Position numbers and translations under genes: made by a program. The notes under the pieces are model-generated. The model was not told the origin of the DNA and ran no database searches. It saw only the letters and a program-made list of their open reading frames with translations. A stretch of 54,622 nt of DNA, taken from Sphingobium sp. Ant17. Lineage in GTDB: Bacteria; Pseudomonadota; Alphaproteobacteria; Sphingomonadales; Sphingomonadaceae. The stretch spans positions 578 to 55,199 of the forward strand of contig NZ_JEMV01000032.1 in the NCBI RefSeq assembly GCF_000588875.1, in the 5' to 3' direction. Shown here piece by piece: positions 1 to 7,903 of the stretch. The first letter of the stretch is position 1; each line of letters begins with the position of its first letter.

Positions 1-84
1 AAACATCGCGCCGCCTTCATCCTGCGTGACAGGCTCAGGCCGGAACGGAGCTGGAACCGTCTCGATGGGTTGCAACATGCTCAT
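1..84 (-). CDS. antitoxin-like protein, N-terminal fragment (cut by window edge)
   Basis: The first 28 codons of a minus-strand gene run off the left edge. A clear ribosome site (GGAGGCGATT) lies just before the ATG at 84, and the peptide begins MSMLQPIETVPAPFRPEP. The same N-terminus recurs, decayed, at 454-537, where the following residues (MFRAALNLFARWGITDE) resemble the helical N-terminal part of MbcA/ParS/Xre-type (DUF2384) antitoxins. So this is probably the intact member of the pair, but only its first residues are in view and the family call is made through the copy. A partner toxin would be expected beyond the left edge. Confidence 0.5.
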   Translation of the reverse strand, partial: MSMLQPIETVPAPFRPEPVTQDEGGAMF

Positions 85-118
85 AATCGCCTCCGTATGG
101 CATCATATATGAAATAAA

Positions 119-130
119 TGCCAAATGGCA
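119..130. promoter_or_regulatory. palindrome upstream of the antitoxin-like gene
   Basis: TGCCAAATGGCA is a perfect inverted repeat (TGCCA-N2-TGGCA) 35 bp upstream of the ATG at 84. The same dyad recurs at 560-571 upstream of the decayed copy. Conservation of the dyad in both promoters suggests an operator for autoregulation. This is inference; no footprint is known. Confidence 0.45.
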
Positions 131-219
131 ATATCAAACTACTATGTGCTAATTCGCATAGAGCTGCGCACGGGGTAAGGCGTATAAGCCAATCGGCATT
201 CCCATTCACTCTTGCTTCG

Positions 220-537
220 TCACCGCCGCCCAAATTTCGCTTTGATAACCTTTTCAGCCGCTCGGAGCTGGTCGAGATAATCGCTCCAATATTGCATCAT
301 CTTCACCCGCTCATTCCAATGCTCTCCGCGCAGATAGGCGCGCCGGACATCGTTGCTTTCGACATGCGCCAAGCTGCGCACCGGCATATCGGTAAGAACG
401 GCAGCCTACTCATCGGTGATACCCCATCTGGCAAACAGATTGAGAGCCGCGCGAAACATCGGCCTAACTTCTTCTTGCGTGACACGTTCCTGCCGGAACG
501 GAGCCGGAGCTGTCTCAATAGGTTGCAGGATGGCCAT
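220..537 (-). pseudogene. chimera: antitoxin-like N-terminus joined to integrase C-terminus
   Basis: Read from ATG at 537, the first 43 residues copy the antitoxin-like N-terminus found at 1-84, then an in-frame TAG interrupts 'ITDE*AAVLTDMPVRS'. From about position 374 the same frame becomes the last 50 residues of a P4-type integrase (LAHVESNDVRRAYLRGEHW onward, including the catalytic Tyr), ending at TGA 220-222. That part is nearly identical in protein to the end of the integrase at 2430. Compared with 1-84, the ribosome site has been deleted just before the ATG. It is therefore a recombination scar rather than a working gene. The frame being kept across the join is notable, but the stop codon argues against a functional fusion. 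Confidence 0.75.
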
Positions 538-559
538 ATGGCAGAATTAAACAATAAGC

Positions 560-571
560 TGCCAAGTGGCA
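560..571. promoter_or_regulatory. second copy of the antitoxin-promoter palindrome
   Basis: TGCCAAGTGGCA has the same TGCCA-N2-TGGCA arms as 119-130 and lies at the same relative position upstream of the decayed copy at 220-537. It shows that promoter and coding start were duplicated together. Confidence 0.4.
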
Positions 572-693
572 ATTGACTATGTGTCAGTGGTCGCCGCTCA
601 GGGCCTTCCCGGTAAATTGATGCCGACTTGCGATACACCCAGGGCAGTCATCTTGATGGCTCCGTCAGCAAGCGGTTGCCCTTCAGATGTGGC

Positions 694-2022
694 TCAGATT
701 TCGGCGAGCCCAAGCTCCAATGCCCTCAGCCTGGCCTCCATGCCATTCATGATGCTTGCATGTGTGGCTGTGGCAAGCCCATCGGGCATCATGGACATTG
801 CCTGCTCAGGGGCTCTTTCTGCCATATGGATGACCTCACGGAACACCTTGCCGATGAGAGTAGGACCCAGCCCCGCCCCCTTCGCGGTTTCCACGAAATG
901 TCGTCCGACAATGTTCAGAATCTGATATTTGCGGCTGTTGCCCGCAGACATCGCGAGCTTATAGTTGTTGTTCTGGATCTGCCGCGCATCGAACGCAGGC
1001 TGAGCCGTGAGAACGTCGTAGAATGGCGTGAGCCCGAAGCGTCCGCCAGGGCGCAAGAAGATGCTGAAATTCTTGGCGTGACCGTCCGTTGCCCCGATGA
1101 GCCAGAATATAATCTGGCTTTTCAGGAAAGCGGCCTGATCCTCAAGGGGATTATCGCTGCTTCCGAGCAGCTTGAGGATTGCAACGGCGCCAGGCCCGCC
1201 ATGGCTCTGATATTTCTGGACAGAAGGGATGCCCAAGGCCTGGCAGAGGTCTTCCTGGGGCAGTCGGATCAGTTCGGTCGGACTCCTCCAGCGACGATCG
1301 AAGCGCTCGACCGCCAGCACCTTGCGCGCGCCGAATGTGGCGATCTCGGTCTTTGCGACGGGCAAGCCAAAGCCTTCCAGCAGCTTGAGGCAATAATGTT
1401 CATTCTCGACGCTGTCGGTCATGTCGACCATCCCGAACGCCGTGGGAATTTTACCGAGTTGCGGCTTGAGGATGTGGGTTGTGGGGGTTGTTCCGAGCGG
1501 TCTTAGCCACTGGCCATCATGGAAAAGCAGGGCTGTCTTTTCCTGTGCTCCGGCAACCGAAATCCGGAACTCATGCTCCATGTCGATGCCTAGTGGCGCC
1601 TGCGTGAGATTGGCCAGCATCTGCTCGATCTCGGTGTCGCTGATGGGCTCTCCATCCACCGGCTGAATGCCATCGGAGGCGACATCATCCGGCAGGAATT
1701 GCATGGCGCCCACGCAATCCCGCCCGATACGCTCCAGCAGACTATAGGCGTCGCTGCCCTGGGCGCCGGTCCGCTCGGCGACACGGCGACGCACGGCCGC
1801 ATTATCCGGCAGCAGATTATCGAAGACGGCGAGCACAGCTTCGCCGGTGTACGGCGATTCGCGCAGGGGCAACGAAAGGGAGATTGGAAATCCATGCTCC
1901 CAGCCGAGCCAGCTTTGATCGTAGCGGAATTCGATGGCGCCGCTGGATTGCTTGAGGAGACGTCCAGCCAGACGGTTGTTGATGAATATGTTGAGCGGCG
2001 GGTGCGTTCTGCGCCGGCCCAT
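694..2022 (-). CDS. hipA: type II toxin HipA, serine/threonine kinase
   Basis: 442 residues, the usual HipA length. HipA kinases phosphorylate glutamyl-tRNA synthetase or related targets and induce dormancy. Visible family landmarks are the N-terminal couple-HipA region with GRDCVGAMQF (about 120-130), the central SVAGAQEKTAL loop, and the kinase signature GATDGHAKNFS followed by LTPFYDVL (about residues 315-340), which carry the catalytic and metal-binding Asp residues. It starts inside the stop codon of hipB (TGATG overlap), so the two are translationally coupled. Its position beside an integrase suggests a stabilising addiction module. It appears intact. Confidence 0.9.
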   Translation of the reverse strand: MGRRRTHPPLNIFINNRLAGRLLKQSSGAIEFRYDQSWLGWEHGFPISLSLPLRESPYTGEAVLAVFDNLLPDNAAVRRRVAERTGAQGSDAYSLLERIGRDCVGAMQFLPDDVASDGIQPVDGEPISDTEIEQMLANLTQAPLGIDMEHEFRISVAGAQEKTALLFHDGQWLRPLGTTPTTHILKPQLGKIPTAFGMVDMTDSVENEHYCLKLLEGFGLPVAKTEIATFGARKVLAVERFDRRWRSPTELIRLPQEDLCQALGIPSVQKYQSHGGPGAVAILKLLGSSDNPLEDQAAFLKSQIIFWLIGATDGHAKNFSIFLRPGGRFGLTPFYDVLTAQPAFDARQIQNNNYKLAMSAGNSRKYQILNIVGRHFVETAKGAGLGPTLIGKVFREVIHMAERAPEQAMSMMPDGLATATHASIMNGMEARLRALELGLAEI

Positions 2023-2273
2023 CAGAAGATATCCTCAATATCAGGCGCCGATTTGCCGGACCGCTGATCGATGACCATTTCCAGATCGAGGGCGGCGAAC
2101 AGCGCATAGATCGAGGACAATCGGGTGCCCTCCTGTCCGGTCTCGATTTTCGAGACCAATTCCTGTCGCAGGCCCGCCAGGCCAGCCAGTTCTGTCTGGC
2201 TCATGCCCTTCTGCTTGCGCGCGCGCTGGATGGCGGCGCCGAGCTGCCTGGACGATCGTGCGATATGAGCCAT
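2022..2273 (-). CDS. hipB: antitoxin HipB, XRE-family repressor
   Basis: 83 residues from the ATG at 2273, chosen because GGGAG precedes it by a normal distance; the frame is open further upstream to 2306. Residues about 8-60 form a helix-turn-helix of the XRE type (SQTELAGLAGLRQELVSKIE). HipB neutralises HipA and represses the operon by binding palindromes upstream, and several dyads occur at 2307-2385. Lies directly upstream of and overlapping hipA. No sign of damage. Confidence 0.88.
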   Translation of the reverse strand: MAHIARSSRQLGAAIQRARKQKGMSQTELAGLAGLRQELVSKIETGQEGTRLSSIYALFAALDLEMVIDQRSGKSAPDIEDIF

Positions 2274-2306
2274 GAGCCAGTCTCCCTGCTCACTCTTATG
2301 CCTCAT

Positions 2307-2385
2307 ATCGCATAAATCTACAATATGCTTTTTTCAGCATAAAACCGTCTTATGTTCCAGATCACATAAAAGTAGATTATGCGAT
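2307..2385. promoter_or_regulatory. hipBA promoter with three nested dyads
   Basis: Three inverted repeats stack here: ATCGCATAAATCTAC (2307-2321) against GTAGATTATGCGAT (2372-2385); TATGCT-N6-AGCATA (2324-2341); and TTATGT-N8-ACATAA (2350-2369). All share a TATG/CATA half-site and lie immediately upstream of hipB, so they are probable HipB operators that could support looping. The sequence is AT-rich compared with its surroundings, as expected for a promoter. Confidence 0.6.
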
Positions 2386-2429
2386 TTTTCACATAGGCCC
2401 ACGACTTTGGAACCAACGGTGAACCCTCG

Positions 2430-3644
2430 TCAGCGCCGCCCGAACCTGGCCTTAATAATTTTCTCGGCCGCCCGAAGCTGATCGAGATAGTCGCTCCAGT
2501 ATTGCATCATCTTGACCCGCTCGTTCCAATGCTCGCCGCGCAGATAGGCGCGCCGGACATCGTTGCTCTCGACATGCGCTAATTGCCGTTCGATCGCGTC
2601 AGGATGCCATTTGCGGCTTTCATTAAGCAGCGTGCTCGCCGTCGCGCGGAAGCCGTGCCCGGTCATCTGGGTCTTGTCATAACCCAGCCTCCGAAGGGCA
2701 GCGTTTACGGTGTTCTCCGACATCGGCCGCCTCGGATCGCGAATGCTTGGAAACAGATATTTAGCGTGACCGGTGATCGGGTAGAGCGCCTCCAGCAGGT
2801 CCATGACCTGCGTGGAGAGCGGCACGCGATGCTCACGCCCCATTTTCATCTTCTCCGCCGGGATCGTCCAGATGGCCAGATCCGGGTCGAACTCGCTCCA
2901 CTCGGCATGGCGCAGCTCGCCGGGCCGGACAAAGGTGTGAATGCCCACCTTGAGCGCAATCTCGACCGCAGGTTGGCCCTCATAGCCCCACAGGGCGCGT
3001 AACAGCTCTCCGACCCCGCCGGGATCGGTGATGGCAGCGCGATGCGTGACCTTGGGCGTGATAAGCGCGCCTTGGAGATCAGCTGTGACGTCACGCTGTG
3101 CGCGTCCAGTGGCGATCGCATAACGCATGATGCTGCCGCAGGTGGTCCTCAGCCGCCTCGCCGATTCGTAGCGCCCCTTCACCTCTACAACTCGCAGGAC
3201 AGCAAGCACTTCCGGCGCGGTCAGTTCACCGATCGGCCGCTCGCCAATGATCGGCTCTGCATAGCGCAGCAACCATCGCATCTTTTCCATCGTGGCTTTC
3301 GAACGCCCTTCGGCTTCCAACTTGGCAAGCCACTCCTGCGCTACCTCGCCAAAACTCGTCCCGCCATTCAGCGCGAGGGCGCGGGCTAGCTTTTTGTAGG
3401 TGGATGGGTTCGTGCCGCGCTCAAGCAGCTTGCTTGCTTCCAGGCGCTTCTCCCGGGCCTCCTTGAGTGAGACTTCCGGATAGACGCCGAGCGATAGCGT
3501 CTGCTGCTTTCCGCCATGCGAGAAATTCCAGCGCCAGTAGCGAGCGCCGTTAGGGTTCACGAGCAGATAGAGCCCGTGCATGTCGCCGACTTTAAACGAT
3601 TTGTCCTGAAGCCCAATTTTACGGATGGCGGCATCGGTGAGCAT
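2430..3644 (-). CDS. P4-type tyrosine integrase
   Basis: 404 residues from ATG 3644 (start MLTDAAIRKIGLQDK, with AGGAAA about 10 bases upstream); the frame is open further upstream to 3713 but lacks the family N-terminus there. N-terminal arm-binding DUF4102 domain (about 1-90), central SAM-like core-binding domain, C-terminal catalytic domain with Arg in HTFVRPGELR, the His-x-x-Arg box in MTGHGFRATAS, and the nucleophile Tyr in RRAYLRGEHW. It catalyses site-specific integration and excision and is placed at tRNA-Phe, its likely target. Intact, unlike the 50-residue C-terminal copy at 220-374. Confidence 0.92.
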   Translation of the reverse strand: MLTDAAIRKIGLQDKSFKVGDMHGLYLLVNPNGARYWRWNFSHGGKQQTLSLGVYPEVSLKEAREKRLEASKLLERGTNPSTYKKLARALALNGGTSFGEVAQEWLAKLEAEGRSKATMEKMRWLLRYAEPIIGERPIGELTAPEVLAVLRVVEVKGRYESARRLRTTCGSIMRYAIATGRAQRDVTADLQGALITPKVTHRAAITDPGGVGELLRALWGYEGQPAVEIALKVGIHTFVRPGELRHAEWSEFDPDLAIWTIPAEKMKMGREHRVPLSTQVMDLLEALYPITGHAKYLFPSIRDPRRPMSENTVNAALRRLGYDKTQMTGHGFRATASTLLNESRKWHPDAIERQLAHVESNDVRRAYLRGEHWNERVKMMQYWSDYLDQLRAAEKIIKARFGRR

Positions 3645-3742
3645 GACGTCGATTTTCCTGGTTTTAATACCAAGAAAAATACCGTTGGTGCATCCGGGTG
3701 GCAAGGCAGGCACATGGACGACGGCGGACGAGATACCACAAA

Positions 3743-3773
3743 CCGTCCAAAATATACCATGGATTTCGGACGG
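3743..3773. repeat. inverted repeat between integrase and tRNA
   Basis: CCGTCC (3743-3748) is matched by GGACGG (3768-3773) around an AT-rich spacer in the 155 bp between the integrase start and the tRNA 3' end. This is where the integrase promoter and arm-type binding sites are expected. Its function is not known. Confidence 0.3.
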
Positions 3774-3798
3774 CTATGGACAGGAAAAACAAGGGAAA

Positions 3799-3874
3799 TG
3801 GTGCCCGGAGACGGATTCGAACCGCCGACACAGCGATTTTCAATCGCTTGCTCTACCAACTGAGCTATCCAGGC
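3799..3874 (-). tRNA. tRNA-Phe (GAA), integration target
   Basis: Read on the minus strand, a 76-base cloverleaf with acceptor GCCTGGA/TCCGGGC, D-arm GCTC...GAGC, anticodon stem AGCGA/TCGCT around loop TTGAAAA (anticodon GAA), T-arm with TTCGAAT, discriminator A and encoded CCA (3799-3801). The adjacent integrase indicates that its 3' half serves as the attachment site. The tRNA itself is complete. Confidence 0.95.
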
Positions 3875-3922
3875 ACGGCCAACTGCGGAGGGTTCCGCCC
3901 GATGGAGGGGTGCCTATAGGCG

Positions 3923-4117
3923 TCAATCCTGTTCGCTGTCTAGCCCATAATCGCCGATTTTTTGCGCGTCATCTTCGGCGGGTGGCCCGGCCACGCGATA
4001 GCCTTCGCCCAGCCATTGCAGCAGATCGCGGTCGCGGCAGGCCGTGCTGCAAAAGGGACGGGCGTCCGCGCTGGCGGGCTGCTTGCAGACGGGGCAGGCG
4101 GCGGCTTTAGGCGACAT
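3923..4117 (-). CDS. yacG: DNA gyrase inhibitor YacG, zinc-binding
   Basis: 64 residues from the ATG at 4117 (MSPKAAACPVCKQ). Four cysteines at 8, 11, 23 and 27 (CPVC and FCSTAC) form the zinc site of the YacG/DUF329 family, followed by the family's RDRDLLQWLGEGYRVAG. Family members bind GyrB and inhibit gyrase in E. coli. The start overlaps the end of the RNase gene by 11 bases, indicating one transcript with infA-maf-RNase. Ends about 50 bp before the tRNA. Confidence 0.88.
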   Translation of the reverse strand: MSPKAAACPVCKQPASADARPFCSTACRDRDLLQWLGEGYRVAGPPAEDDAQKIGDYGLDSEQD

Positions 4118-5096
4118 GGCCACCCGCGATCGCGAGCGTGGCGTCCGCCTGCAAGCTGATCGCCCCGCCACGCCGCTTGGCGAGCTGCTCGATCCAGGTC
4201 GGCCGCTTGTACAGATAGTCGATGATGGCGGGCGCGGCGGTCAGCGTCGCGGCACCGCCCTGGCCATGGCGTTCGGCCCGGCGCAACAGCGCCAGCGCAG
4301 CGGTCGCTACCGGGTCTTCACGCAGCAACTCCATCAGGTTCGCGCGCTCGCGGCGGCGGATAATCTGGACAAAGCCGAACCCGTTGACCGCCGTGCGCTC
4401 GAATGGGAGCGGCAGATATTTGTCAATCTGGGCGGCGGCGATGATCCGCTCATCCTTATTGTTCATCGTCGGCAGGTCGATGCCGATCGACCCGGCCAGT
4501 CCCATGCGCCGCACCGCCTGCGCCGCCAGTTTCGCGCCCTTCGGCCCCAGCTGCGCGGGTGGCAGCGACCCGTCAATATCGATCAGCAGCATGGCGGGCG
4601 TCAGATAGAGGCGCAGCGCCGCGGCTTCGGTGCCAACCTCGCCGCTGATGGCTTCTTCCATCAACTCGCTCCAGCCATGGGCTTCCAACCGGTCTTCCTC
4701 ATGCGCGGGGCACGGGACGACGGGCACCCCAGTAGCGCGGATGCGCTGGAGCAGGGTTGCGCCGGCCTGCGCTTTCATGCCCGGCTGGGTGCTACGACCC
4801 TTGGCGCGCTTGGGGCGGCCTTCTTCGGGGATCGCTTCGCGCAGGATTTCGACCAGCAGGTTCGCGCCCTCCGCCAGACGGGGCGGGATTGGTTCGATCA
4901 ACACCTCCTCGCCGCTGATCAAGCGGACGATGCCGCGCTTCTTGGGGATGACCGTGGTGATGAGCTTGCCCTGCATCACCGCGCCAGCGCGCGCGGCATC
5001 GCCCTCGCGCTCGATCAGCGCCTCGACCAGTTGGCCCTTTTCGATCAGCGCTGCACGGGCCTCGCCAATGCCTTCTTCATAAAGCCACTCGGCCAT
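4107..5096 (-). CDS. ribonuclease E/G family protein, short form
   Basis: 329 residues, much shorter than RNase E or G, with no S1 domain in view. It retains the catalytic region: an Asp-rich LLIDIDGSLPP (about residue 170) and GIDLPTMNNKDER (about 206), followed by LPFERTAVNGFGFVQIIRRR, which matches the end of the RNase E/G catalytic core. Probably an endoribonuclease for RNA maturation or decay. It sits in the infA-maf-RNase-yacG cluster commonly seen in alphaproteobacteria. Start MAEWLYEEG is 8 bases beyond the maf stop. Confidence 0.82.
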   Translation of the reverse strand: MAEWLYEEGIGEARAALIEKGQLVEALIEREGDAARAGAVMQGKLITTVIPKKRGIVRLISGEEVLIEPIPPRLAEGANLLVEILREAIPEEGRPKRAKGRSTQPGMKAQAGATLLQRIRATGVPVVPCPAHEEDRLEAHGWSELMEEAISGEVGTEAAALRLYLTPAMLLIDIDGSLPPAQLGPKGAKLAAQAVRRMGLAGSIGIDLPTMNNKDERIIAAAQIDKYLPLPFERTAVNGFGFVQIIRRRERANLMELLREDPVATAALALLRRAERHGQGGAATLTAAPAIIDYLYKRPTWIEQLAKRRGGAISLQADATLAIAGGHVA

Positions 5097-5104
5097 GTCG
5101 GTTC

Positions 5105-5677
5105 CTAATCGAGGGGATGGCCCGCTGCTTTCAGCAGCGTGCGGGTTTCGTAGAGCGGCAGGCCCATGATCGCGCTATGGCTGCCCTGAATCGCACGGAT
5201 CAGCCCGGCGGCCTTGCCCTGGATCGCATAGCCGCCCGCCTTGCCGCGCCATTCGTCGCTGGCGATATAGCGGTCAATCTCCGCCGCCTCCAGCCGCTTG
5301 AACGTCACGATATTGGTCGACAGGCGATGGCGCGCCACACCCGCGCCGTCGATCAGCGTGATCGCGCTCAGCACGCGATGGCGGCGGCCCGACAGCAACG
5401 TCAGGCACGCGCGCGCCTCCGCCTCGCTTTCCGCCTTGGGCAATATGCGCCGTCCGGCGGCCACCACCGTATCGCCCGACAGGACTAGCGCCCCGCCATG
5501 GCGCGCCGCCACCACCACCGCTTTTTCAGCGGCAATGCGCGCGGCATAGAGCGCAGGCAGTTCGGCCTTGTGAGGCGTTTCGTCGAGATCGGCAGGATCG
5601 ACCGCGTCGGGGACGACGCCAATCTGCCCCAAAAGCGCGAGCCGCCGGGGGGATGCCGAAGCCAATATAAGCCGCAT
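5105..5677 (-). CDS. maf: Maf-family nucleotide pyrophosphatase
   Basis: 190 residues, the usual Maf length. Maf proteins hydrolyse non-canonical or methylated nucleoside triphosphates to monophosphates in the cytoplasm. The N-terminal signature SASPRRLALLGQIG, the catalytic Asp in VLSGDTVVAA (about residues 65-74) and SGRRHRVLSA are present. The protein ends normally. Cotranscribed with infA upstream (10 bp gap) and the RNase downstream. Confidence 0.9.
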   Translation of the reverse strand: MRLILASASPRRLALLGQIGVVPDAVDPADLDETPHKAELPALYAARIAAEKAVVVAARHGGALVLSGDTVVAAGRRILPKAESEAEARACLTLLSGRRHRVLSAITLIDGAGVARHRLSTNIVTFKRLEAAEIDRYIASDEWRGKAGGYAIQGKAAGLIRAIQGSHSAIMGLPLYETRTLLKAAGHPLD

Positions 5678-5687
5678 CGAATACGAC

Positions 5688-5906
5688 TTATTTGAAACGG
5701 TACGTGATCCGACCCTTGGTCAGGTCGTAAGGGGTCAGCTCGACAAGCACTTCGTCACCCACCAGCACGCGGATGCGATTCTTGCGCATCTTGCCAGCGG
5801 TGTGGCCGAGAATTTCGTGGTCATTTTCAAGCCGGACACGGAACATCGCGTTGGGGAGAAGCTCCACAACATGTCCGCGCATTTCAAGCAGTTCTTCTTT
5901 CGCCAT
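5688..5906 (-). CDS. infA: translation initiation factor IF-1
   Basis: 72 residues from ATG 5906 ([11 protein letters not shown]), exactly the canonical size. The OB-fold S1-like domain spans nearly the whole protein, with the conserved [20 protein letters not shown] and the ending [13 protein letters not shown]-1 binds the ribosomal A site during initiation. An upstream in-frame ATG at 5924 is rejected because no family member carries that extension. Confidence 0.97.
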   Translation of the reverse strand: MAKEELLEMRGHVVELLPNAMFRVRLENDHEILGHTAGKMRKNRIRVLVGDEVLVELTPYDLTKGRITYRFK

Positions 5907-5963
5907 AATATCCCAAATTCGCAAAATCGCGTCGCCATAGCGCCAAACTCTGCAAAATGGAAG

Positions 5964-7253
5964 TCAAGCTTTCGCGCTGAAATGATCCCCCGCCGCGATG
6001 AGCGTCGCAAAGATATGATCCAGCTGGCCGTCATCCAAGCAATAGGGCGGCATCAAGTAGAGGCTGTTGCCCAGCGGCCGCAGCAGGATGCCCCGTTCCA
6101 GGAAGAAAGCGCGCAGCCGAGGCGCCAGGTCCGAAAGATAGCCCGCATCCGGCGCGATCAGGTCGATCGCCGCGATCGTCCCCAATTGCCGCGGATTGGC
6201 GAAGGCGGAATGGTGCGCCAATTCTGCGAGTCTCGTCGCAATGCCATCGCTCAGCCTCGCGATCCGGCCGAGCACATCCTCCTCGCGCCAGATAGCGAGA
6301 TTGGCCGCCGCCGCCGCGCAAGCAATGGCGTTGGCGGTATAACTGGACGAATGATAGAAGAGCCGCGCCCGGTCGGTCGAGCAATGCGCTTCGAAGATCG
6401 GCGCAGTCGCCAGCGTCGCGGCAAGCGGGATCGCGCCACCAGTAATCCCCTTTGCCACCGCCATGATATCGGGCACGACCCCTGCCTGTTCGCAGGCGAA
6501 CAGCGTGCCGGTGCGGCCCCAGCCGGTCATCACTTCGTCCGCAATGAACAGGACATCGTGGCGGCGGCAGATCGCCGCCATCTCGCGCAACATCGCGGCG
6601 GAATAGATCAGCATGCCGCCTGCGCCCAGGATCAACGGCTCGACGATGAAGGCGGCCGGCTTTTCCCGACATGCGGCGTCGAGCGCATCGAGGCAGGCCC
6701 GCTCCTCGCCGGGCGCAGGAAAGGGGATGGTCCCGACATCGAACAGCAACGGCGTCCAGGCGGCATTATAAACGCCTCGCTCGCCGATCGACATCGTGCC
6801 GATCGTATCGCCATGATAGCTATGGTCCAGCACCAATAGGCGGCTGCGCGCCTCGCCCAGCCCGTCCAGCGCCCGATTATGCCAATAGCCGAGCGCCATT
6901 TTCAGCGCGACCTCGACCGCGGTGGATCCACTGTCGGAATAGAAGACATGGGCAAGGCTGGGCTGATCGGCCGCGTGCGGGGCGAGGTCGATCAAACTGC
7001 GCGCCACGGCTTCGGCCGGTGCATGGGTATAGCCCGCAAAGATCAGTTGATCGAGCTGCCCCGCCTGCGCCGCGATGGCGGCGGCAATGCGCGGGTCGCA
7101 ATGGCCATGCGTCGTGACCCACCAGCTCGAAATCGCGTCGATCAAAGTGCTGCCATCGGCCAGATGCAGCCGTGCGCCCTCGGCGCGCACGACCTGGGGG
7201 ATTGGCTCATTCAGGCCATGCTGGGTGAAGGGGTGCCAGACGGGAGAAGTCAT
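5964..7253 (-). CDS. bioA: adenosylmethionine-8-amino-7-oxononanoate aminotransferase
   Basis: 429 residues, full length for BioA. It uses SAM as amino donor to convert KAPA to DAPA in biotin synthesis. The start TSPVWHPFTQHGL, the SSWWVTTHGHCDPRI substrate region and the PLP lysine in AVAKGITGGAIPL (about residue 265) are typical. It stands apart from bioF and bioD (12.6-14.3 kb); with bioF frameshifted, the pathway as read here would be incomplete. Confidence 0.93.
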   Translation of the reverse strand: MTSPVWHPFTQHGLNEPIPQVVRAEGARLHLADGSTLIDAISSWWVTTHGHCDPRIAAAIAAQAGQLDQLIFAGYTHAPAEAVARSLIDLAPHAADQPSLAHVFYSDSGSTAVEVALKMALGYWHNRALDGLGEARSRLLVLDHSYHGDTIGTMSIGERGVYNAAWTPLLFDVGTIPFPAPGEERACLDALDAACREKPAAFIVEPLILGAGGMLIYSAAMLREMAAICRRHDVLFIADEVMTGWGRTGTLFACEQAGVVPDIMAVAKGITGGAIPLAATLATAPIFEAHCSTDRARLFYHSSSYTANAIACAAAAANLAIWREEDVLGRIARLSDGIATRLAELAHHSAFANPRQLGTIAAIDLIAPDAGYLSDLAPRLRAFFLERGILLRPLGNSLYLMPPYCLDDGQLDHIFATLIAAGDHFSAKA

Positions 7254-7285
7254 GGCCTGCCTTTAGGCGAGTGCCGCCTGCAAGG

Positions 7286-7903
7286 CTATGGCTTCTCCGT
7301 GTCCGACACGCCGACCGGCATGGGGGGCGGGATGACGACGGGCGGCGGCGTCACGCGGACCTCGACGCGACGATTTTTCGCCCGGCCGTCGGGATCGTCG
7401 CTGCCGTCCTCCTTGGCATTGGGCGCGATCGGCCGGGTTTCTCCCAGCGCGACCAGCGTGATGCGCTCGGCCGCAACGCCCTTTTCGACCAGATAATCGC
7501 GCACCCGCTCGGCGCGGCGGCGCGAGGCAACACGATTATCGCCATCGGTACCCAGCGAATCGCTATGCCCGCGCAGCGCGATAGTCCCGCCCGCCTGCAT
7601 TGCCGGGGTGGCCATCAGCGCGTCGAGCGCCGCCTTAGCCCCATCGTCCAACTGAAGCGACATAGCGCCAAAGCCGATCAGCAATTCTTCCGGCTCGATC
7701 TTGGGTTCTTCCACCGTCGGCACGACTTCTGGGCGCAGGATGGAGCGTTGCGGCTCGACCACATTGCCCGCGCCATTTTCCGCCACACCATTGTCGGCTA
7801 TTGCGGCATTATCCGCAGCATTGGCAGCCTCTGGCGCGCCGGGTGGTTGGCAAGCAGCCAGACTCGCGCACAAAAATAGCGCGGTTGGGGCCAATTTGGT
7901 CAT
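7286..7903 (-). CDS. OmpA-family lipoprotein
   Basis: 205 residues. A lipoprotein signal with lipobox LAAC (Cys 18) is followed by an Ala/Asn-rich linker (about 20-50). The OmpA C-terminal peptidoglycan-binding domain (about 75-180) includes LRGHSDSLGTDGDNRVASRRR and the ending DGRAKNRRVEVRV. A proline-rich tail closes it. It probably tethers the outer membrane to peptidoglycan. The ATG overlaps the antiporter stop by four bases, suggesting coupled translation. Confidence 0.85.
   Translation of the reverse strand: MTKLAPTALFLCASLAACQPPGAPEAANAADNAAIADNGVAENGAGNVVEPQRSILRPEVVPTVEEPKIEPEELLIGFGAMSLQLDDGAKAALDALMATPAMQAGGTIALRGHSDSLGTDGDNRVASRRRAERVRDYLVEKGVAAERITLVALGETRPIAPNAKEDGSDDPDGRAKNRRVEVRVTPPPVVIPPPMPVGVSDTEKP

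Larger units (their letters stand above)
1..3801. mobile_element. tRNA-Phe-proximal end of an integrative element
   Basis: A P4-type tyrosine integrase begins about 155 bp from the 3' end of a tRNA-Phe gene and is followed by a HipBA toxin-antitoxin pair and scrambled remnants, the usual arrangement of a tRNA-targeted island. The island extends leftward beyond the window, so the far attachment site is not visible. I found no second copy of the tRNA 3' end within the window. A duplicated integrase 3' end at 220-374 suggests more than one integration or a deletion between two related elements. The exact outer edge is inferred. Confidence 0.7.
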
